Shown here: piece after piece, positions 60,611-64,000 of the stretch
How the letters are laid out: each line of letters starts with the position of its first letter
How positions within the stretch are numbered: the stretch's first letter is position 1
Source: Sinomicrobium pectinilyticum
GTDB lineage: Bacteria; Bacteroidota; Bacteroidia; Flavobacteriales; Flavobacteriaceae
Assembly (NCBI RefSeq): GCF_003725735.1
Contig: NZ_RJTM01000029.1
Coordinates: 62,001 to 126,000, forward strand
DNA length: 64,000 bases
Direction of reading: 5' to 3'
Made by a program: the position numbers and the translations under genes
The notes under the pieces: model-generated
What the model was told of the DNA's origin: nothing
What the model saw: only the letters and a program-made list of their open reading frames with translations
Databases searched by the model: none

Positions 60611-61954
60611 TCAGATCCCTGTATAATTGGCAGGGGTTATTTGCTTCAGTTCGTTCTTAATGGCGTCCGGGACATCTAGGGTATCTATAAACTTTGCTAT
60701 GGATTGACGGTTTATTTTCTCATTGGTACGGGTAAGGCCTTTCAGGGCTTCGTAGGGGTTAGGATAACCTTCCCGCCGGAGTATGGTCTGAATGGCTTCC
60801 GCTACAACAGCCCAGTTGTTTTCCAGGTCTTCGGCAAATTTCTCTTTATTCAGCAGCAGTTTGTTTAATCCTTTAAGGGTAGACAAAAAGCCGATCAGCG
60901 TATGTCCGAAAGGTACACCGATATTTCGCAGCACGGTACTGTCCGTCAGGTCGCGTTGCAGCCTGGATACGGGTAGTTTGGCCGACAGGTGTTCGAATAT
61001 GGCATTGGCAATTCCCAGGTTTCCTTCCGAATTCTCAAAATCTATCGGGTTCACCTTATGCGGCATGGCCGAAGACCCCACTTCACCTTCTTTGATCTTC
61101 TGTTTGAAATAGTCCATGGAAATATAGGTCCAGATATCCCTGTCCAGATCAATTAAAATGGTATTGATGCGTTTTAGTGCGTCGAACAGGCCGGCCATAT
61201 GATCGTAATGTTCTATTTGCGTAGTGGGGAAAGAATGGCTTAATCCCAGCATTTCTTCTACGAAATGGGTACCGAAGGCTTTCCAGTTGGTTTCGGGGTA
61301 TGCTACGTGGTGTGCATTGTAATTTCCTGTGGCCCCACCGAATTTAGCAGCATACGGAATGGTTTTCAGGACTGCCAGCTGCTCTTCGATACGGGTAATG
61401 AAGACCTGTATTTCCTTGCCGAGACGGGTAGGGGAAGCCGGTTGGCCGTGTGTGCGGGCCAGCATGGGAATATCGGCCCAGCCGGCTGCAAGTTCCTTTA
61501 GCTTTACAAGTACTTTATCCAGGCACGGAATATATGTTTCCTCCACCGCTTCTTTCAGTGACAAGGGGATGGATGTATTGTTGATGTCCTGGGAGGTAAG
61601 TCCGAAGTGGATAAATTCCTTCGAAGCGGACAGCCCGAGGCCATCGAACTTTTGTTTGATGAAATATTCCACCGCTTTCACATCGTGGTTGGTGGTTTTT
61701 TCGATCTCTTTTATAGCTTCGGCATCTTGTGCTGAAAAGTTGGTATATATACCTCTCAGGTCTCCGAAAAGGGCCCGGTCAAAATCCTTTAATTGCGGTA
61801 AGGGAAGGTTGCAGAGGGCAATAAAATACTCGATCTCTACCCGTACCCGGTATTTGATAAGGGCTTCTTCGGAAAAGAAAGGGGCCAGGTTTTCGGTTTT
61901 GTTCCGGTATCTCCCGTCAATAGGGGAAATGGCATTCAGTTCAGTAAGTTGCAT
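60611..61954 (-). CDS. purB: adenylosuccinate lyase
   Basis: 447 residues, full length. The lyase signature GSSAMPHKVNPIDFENSEGN is present, with the HDVKAVEYF region (TTNHDVKAVEYFIKQKF) and ARTHGQPASPTRLGKEIQVF. It cleaves adenylosuccinate and SAICAR in purine synthesis. Monocistronic with its own terminator. Confidence 0.97.
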   Translation of the reverse strand: MQLTELNAISPIDGRYRNKTENLAPFFSEEALIKYRVRVEIEYFIALCNLPLPQLKDFDRALFGDLRGIYTNFSAQDAEAIKEIEKTTNHDVKAVEYFIKQKFDGLGLSASKEFIHFGLTSQDINNTSIPLSLKEAVEETYIPCLDKVLVKLKELAAGWADIPMLARTHGQPASPTRLGKEIQVFITRIEEQLAVLKTIPYAAKFGGATGNYNAHHVAYPETNWKAFGTHFVEEMLGLSHSFPTTQIEHYDHMAGLFDALKRINTILIDLDRDIWTYISMDYFKQKIKEGEVGSSAMPHKVNPIDFENSEGNLGIANAIFEHLSAKLPVSRLQRDLTDSTVLRNIGVPFGHTLIGFLSTLKGLNKLLLNKEKFAEDLENNWAVVAEAIQTILRREGYPNPYEALKGLTRTNEKINRQSIAKFIDTLDVPDAIKNELKQITPANYTGI

Positions 61955-62007
61955 TGTTGATAGTCTGTAAAAGAGATGATTTATTCGGTTTTGTGAAACA
62001 GTATTTC

Positions 62008-62562
62008 TTACAGGAATATGATAATCCCGAGCCTCAGTTCGTTCAGGTCCAGGCCGAAACCGTAGTTGTCCGAATCTTTACCTTCATTATCATAACCGAA
62101 CCGGCCTATGATGGCGTCAAAGGCAATGCTGTCGTTGAGCCGGTAAGTGAGGCCGGGCCGCAGGTTAACACCCCACGCAAAATTGTCCGCACTACTGTCT
62201 TTGGCCCACCCGAGTCTCACGTCTCCCTGTGCAAAGGGCATCAGTTTTGAAGCAGGAAACCAGTATTTCCTGGCGTAGGGAAGTACGCCGTAAAATTCTT
62301 TTTTGGAACTTACCCCGTCAATTTTTACTTTGGATTGTTCGTATCCGGCACTGAGACCTACTACAAAATCATTTTCCAGGAAAATACCGATGGAAGGTAA
62401 TATGGAAAAATCGGTGGTCTCGGTGCCCGAGTTGTTATCTTTGGAAAAACCAAAAGATCCCCCTACCATCCATTTTCCCTTAAGTAGCTCTTCGCCTTCC
62501 TGTGCATGAAGGTTGGAAACGGCAATAAAGCCCATGGCCATTAACAATACGATCTTTTTCAT
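62008..62562 (-). CDS. small outer membrane beta-barrel protein
   Basis: 184 residues with a signal peptide (LLMAMGFIAVSNLHAQ). The mature part has alternating beta strands typical of eight-stranded barrels: KWMVGGSFGFSKDNNSGTET, NDFVVGLSAGYEQSKVKIDG, and a terminal LRLGIIIFL. Resembles the porin-family or OmpA-barrel-like proteins of Bacteroidota; no peptidoglycan-binding domain. Structural or permeability role unknown. Confidence 0.85.
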   Translation of the reverse strand: MKKIVLLMAMGFIAVSNLHAQEGEELLKGKWMVGGSFGFSKDNNSGTETTDFSILPSIGIFLENDFVVGLSAGYEQSKVKIDGVSSKKEFYGVLPYARKYWFPASKLMPFAQGDVRLGWAKDSSADNFAWGVNLRPGLTYRLNDSIAFDAIIGRFGYDNEGKDSDNYGFGLDLNELRLGIIIFL

Positions 62563-62674
62563 TTTATCAGCATTTAGGTGTTAATCTGGCAAAAATAAGA
62601 TATATCCCGAAGTTAGGTCATAACTTAGGCATTAAATAGTCTCAAAAGCCGGTGTTTTTCGAATTATTGTCGGG

Positions 62675-62977
62675 TTATGATGAGGTGGAAAAGGTGTTTT
62701 GATCTTCCCTGAGGTATTTTTTCTCGGCGTAAAAGGTACCGAAAGGTAGCAGCGCGGCGATAAAGAGCAGCGAGAACCGTTTCAGTCCCCAGTTCTTTTG
62801 ATAACATACCAGTACGGCAAGAATCACATAAAGAATAAAAAGAAAACCGTGGATATACCCGATCATCATATTAGTGGCCGTATGTGCAAAAATATATTTT
62901 AACGGCATGCCTACCAGAAACAGCAATAAATATGAAATACCTTCCAGAATGGCGGTTATCCTGAAGCTTTTTAACAT
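62675..62977 (-). CDS. DUF3817 membrane protein
   Basis: 100 residues, three membrane helices, with the DUF3817 start FRITAILEGISYLLLFLVGM PLKY, HGFLFILYVILAVL and LPFGTFYAEKKY. No catalytic motif. Function unknown. The end of the Lpd gene is about 70 bp upstream. Confidence 0.9.
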   Translation of the reverse strand: MLKSFRITAILEGISYLLLFLVGMPLKYIFAHTATNMMIGYIHGFLFILYVILAVLVCYQKNWGLKRFSLLFIAALLPFGTFYAEKKYLREDQNTFSTSS

Positions 62978-62992
62978 GATATAGGATTTAAA

Positions 62993-63025
62993 AAAAGCTT
63001 CCGCTAAAATACCGCAGAAGCTTTT
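62993..63025 (-). terminator. terminator of lpd
   Basis: Stem AAAAGCTTC (62993-63001) with GAAGCTTTT (63017-63025), followed on the minus strand by TTT. Confidence 0.75.
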
Positions 63026-63045
63026 GTATGGTGTTAGGTTATCTC

Positions 63046-64000
63046 TTAGAGATGGATTACTTCGTCATAAGCATCTGCAACGGCTTCCATCACTGCTTCA
63101 CTCATTGTGGGGTGTGGGTGTACGGCTTTGAGTACTTCATGACCGGTAGTTTCCAGTTTCCGGGCTACAACGGCCTCTGCGATCATGTCGGTAACCCCGG
63201 CGCCGATCATATGGCAGCCCAGCCATTCGCCATACTTGGCATCGAAGATCACTTTTACAAAACCATCGGCATTGCCACTGGCTTTTGCCTTACCGGAAGC
63301 AGAGAAAGGGAATTTACCTACTTTGATATCATATCCTTTTTCCCTGGCCTGTTTTTCGGTCAGTCCTACGGAAGCTACTTCGGGTATGCAATATGTACAT
63401 CCGGGTATGTTGCCATAGTCCAGGGCTTCCACATGCATACCTGCAATTTTCTCTACGCAGAGAATACCTTCGGCAGAAGCTACGTGTGCCAAAGCCTGCC
63501 CCGGAGTTACATCGCCTATGGCATAGTATCCCGGTATATTGGTCTGGTAGTAATCGTTAACCACTATTTTGTCCCTGTCGGTAGCGATACCGACGTCCTC
63601 CAGGCCTATGTTTTCGATATTGGTTTTGATACCTACGGCAGAGAGCACAATGTCCGCTTCCAGTACTTCTTCGCCTTTTTTGGTTTTTACCGTGGCTTTG
63701 ACCCCTTTTCCGGAAGTGTCTACTTTAGTAACTTCGGCAGAGGTCATTATTTTTACTCCTGCTTTTTTAAAGCTTCTTTCCAGTTGTTTGGAGACGTCCT
63801 CGTCCTCTACGGGAACGATATTCGGCAAATATTCCACTACGGTCACTTCCGTTCCCATGGTATTGTAGAAGTAAGCAAATTCGATCCCGATGGCCCCGGA
63901 ACCTACTACAATCAGTTTTTTAGGTTGTTCCGGCAGGTTCATGGCTTCGCGATAGCCTATCACTTTTTTCCCGTCCTGTGGCAGACTTGGTAATTCCCTG
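63046..64000 (-). CDS. lpd: dihydrolipoyl dehydrogenase (partial, 5' end outside window)
   Basis: The last about 318 residues of a pyridine nucleotide-disulfide oxidoreductase. The frame is open to the window edge (ELPSLPQDGKKVIGYREAMN continues into the rest), so the true start is beyond 64000. The NAD-binding fold KLIVVGSGAIGIEFAYFYNT is complete, then FAD-contact GDVTPGQALAHVASAEGI, and the C-terminal dimer domain with the catalytic His-Glu pair in KAVHPHPTMSEAVMEA. It is the E3 subunit of 2-oxoacid dehydrogenase complexes. Confidence 0.95.
   Translation of the reverse strand, partial: RELPSLPQDGKKVIGYREAMNLPEQPKKLIVVGSGAIGIEFAYFYNTMGTEVTVVEYLPNIVPVEDEDVSKQLERSFKKAGVKIMTSAEVTKVDTSGKGVKATVKTKKGEEVLEADIVLSAVGIKTNIENIGLEDVGIATDRDKIVVNDYYQTNIPGYYAIGDVTPGQALAHVASAEGILCVEKIAGMHVEALDYGNIPGCTYCIPEVASVGLTEKQAREKGYDIKVGKFPFSASGKAKASGNADGFVKVIFDAKYGEWLGCHMIGAGVTDMIAEAVVARKLETTGHEVLKAVHPHPTMSEAVMEAVADAYDEVIHL

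Noticed and set aside
63028-63993. 321-codon plus-strand open frame
   Set aside because: It is the antisense shadow of lpd, whose motifs are unmistakable.

Overview
The window is chromosomal DNA of a Bacteroidota bacterium, most likely a flavobacterium. The evidence is a FecI/FecR/SusC/SusD locus, promoters of the Bacteroidota type (TTG, 19-21 bp, TAnnTTTG), DUF4252 proteins beside an ECF sigma factor, Tat/lipoprotein ferritin-like proteins, LptF/LolA/FtsK gene order, and cobalamin riboswitches on metE and a BtuB-like receptor. No rRNA, phage, CRISPR array or transposase was seen. There is one tRNA, Ser(TGA).

Layout. 1-3.3 kb: the tail of an NTF2-like gene, then a minus-strand set of two exported ferritin-like proteins, an ECF sigma factor and its RskA-type anti-sigma. 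3.5-6.6 kb: a lipoprotein and a TPR sensor kinase. 6.6-10.8 kb: a tightly packed minus-strand lipid-type operon of two fatty-acid-hydroxylase/sterol-desaturase-like membrane enzymes, a ketosynthase III fused to a haem-oxygenase-like domain (resembling DarB/StlD ketosynthases) and an unrecognised protein. 11.0-12.7 kb: a short IgaA-family membrane protein and a lipoprotein. 13-15.4 kb: a NarL-type regulator, an HxlR regulator and an old yellow enzyme. 15.6-17.1 kb: tRNA-Ser, a small HTH protein and about 970 bp of non-coding DNA holding two elaborate inverted-repeat structures, probably RNAs.

17.1-29.7 kb: ECF sigma, DsbD-like protein, FecR, SusC, SusD and a TlpA-like thioredoxin. Facing them is a minus-strand group: a MauE-like redox membrane protein, two small paralogous four-cysteine exported proteins and a long exported protein. 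Disulfide chemistry is a common thread here. 29.7-32.2 kb: MITE-like palindromic repeats, a PAS-AraC regulator, paired 16-bp direct repeats at exact 21-bp spacing, and a stand-alone FecR N-terminal domain. 32.2-40.1 kb: quinone reductase/HxlR divergent pair, lipid kinase, APP1-like phosphatase, thioesterase, nitroreductase, DegT aminotransferase, and RibBA with an eroded cyclohydrolase half.

40.3-64 kb is mostly core genome: LptF/G, LolA, FtsK, diacylglycerol kinase, Tpx, Trx, Prx, NhaC, a four-helix-bundle protein, a methionine gamma-lyase-like enzyme, MetE and BtuB (each behind its own cobalamin riboswitch), an S41 protease, ECF sigma/anti-sigma/DUF4252 pair, PurB, an outer-membrane barrel, a DUF3817 protein and a partial Lpd. 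The least explained parts are the ketosynthase operon, the short IgaA homologue, the structured non-coding region at 16.2-17.0 kb, and the small cysteine-protein cluster. All family assignments are from reading motifs by eye; no database search was run.
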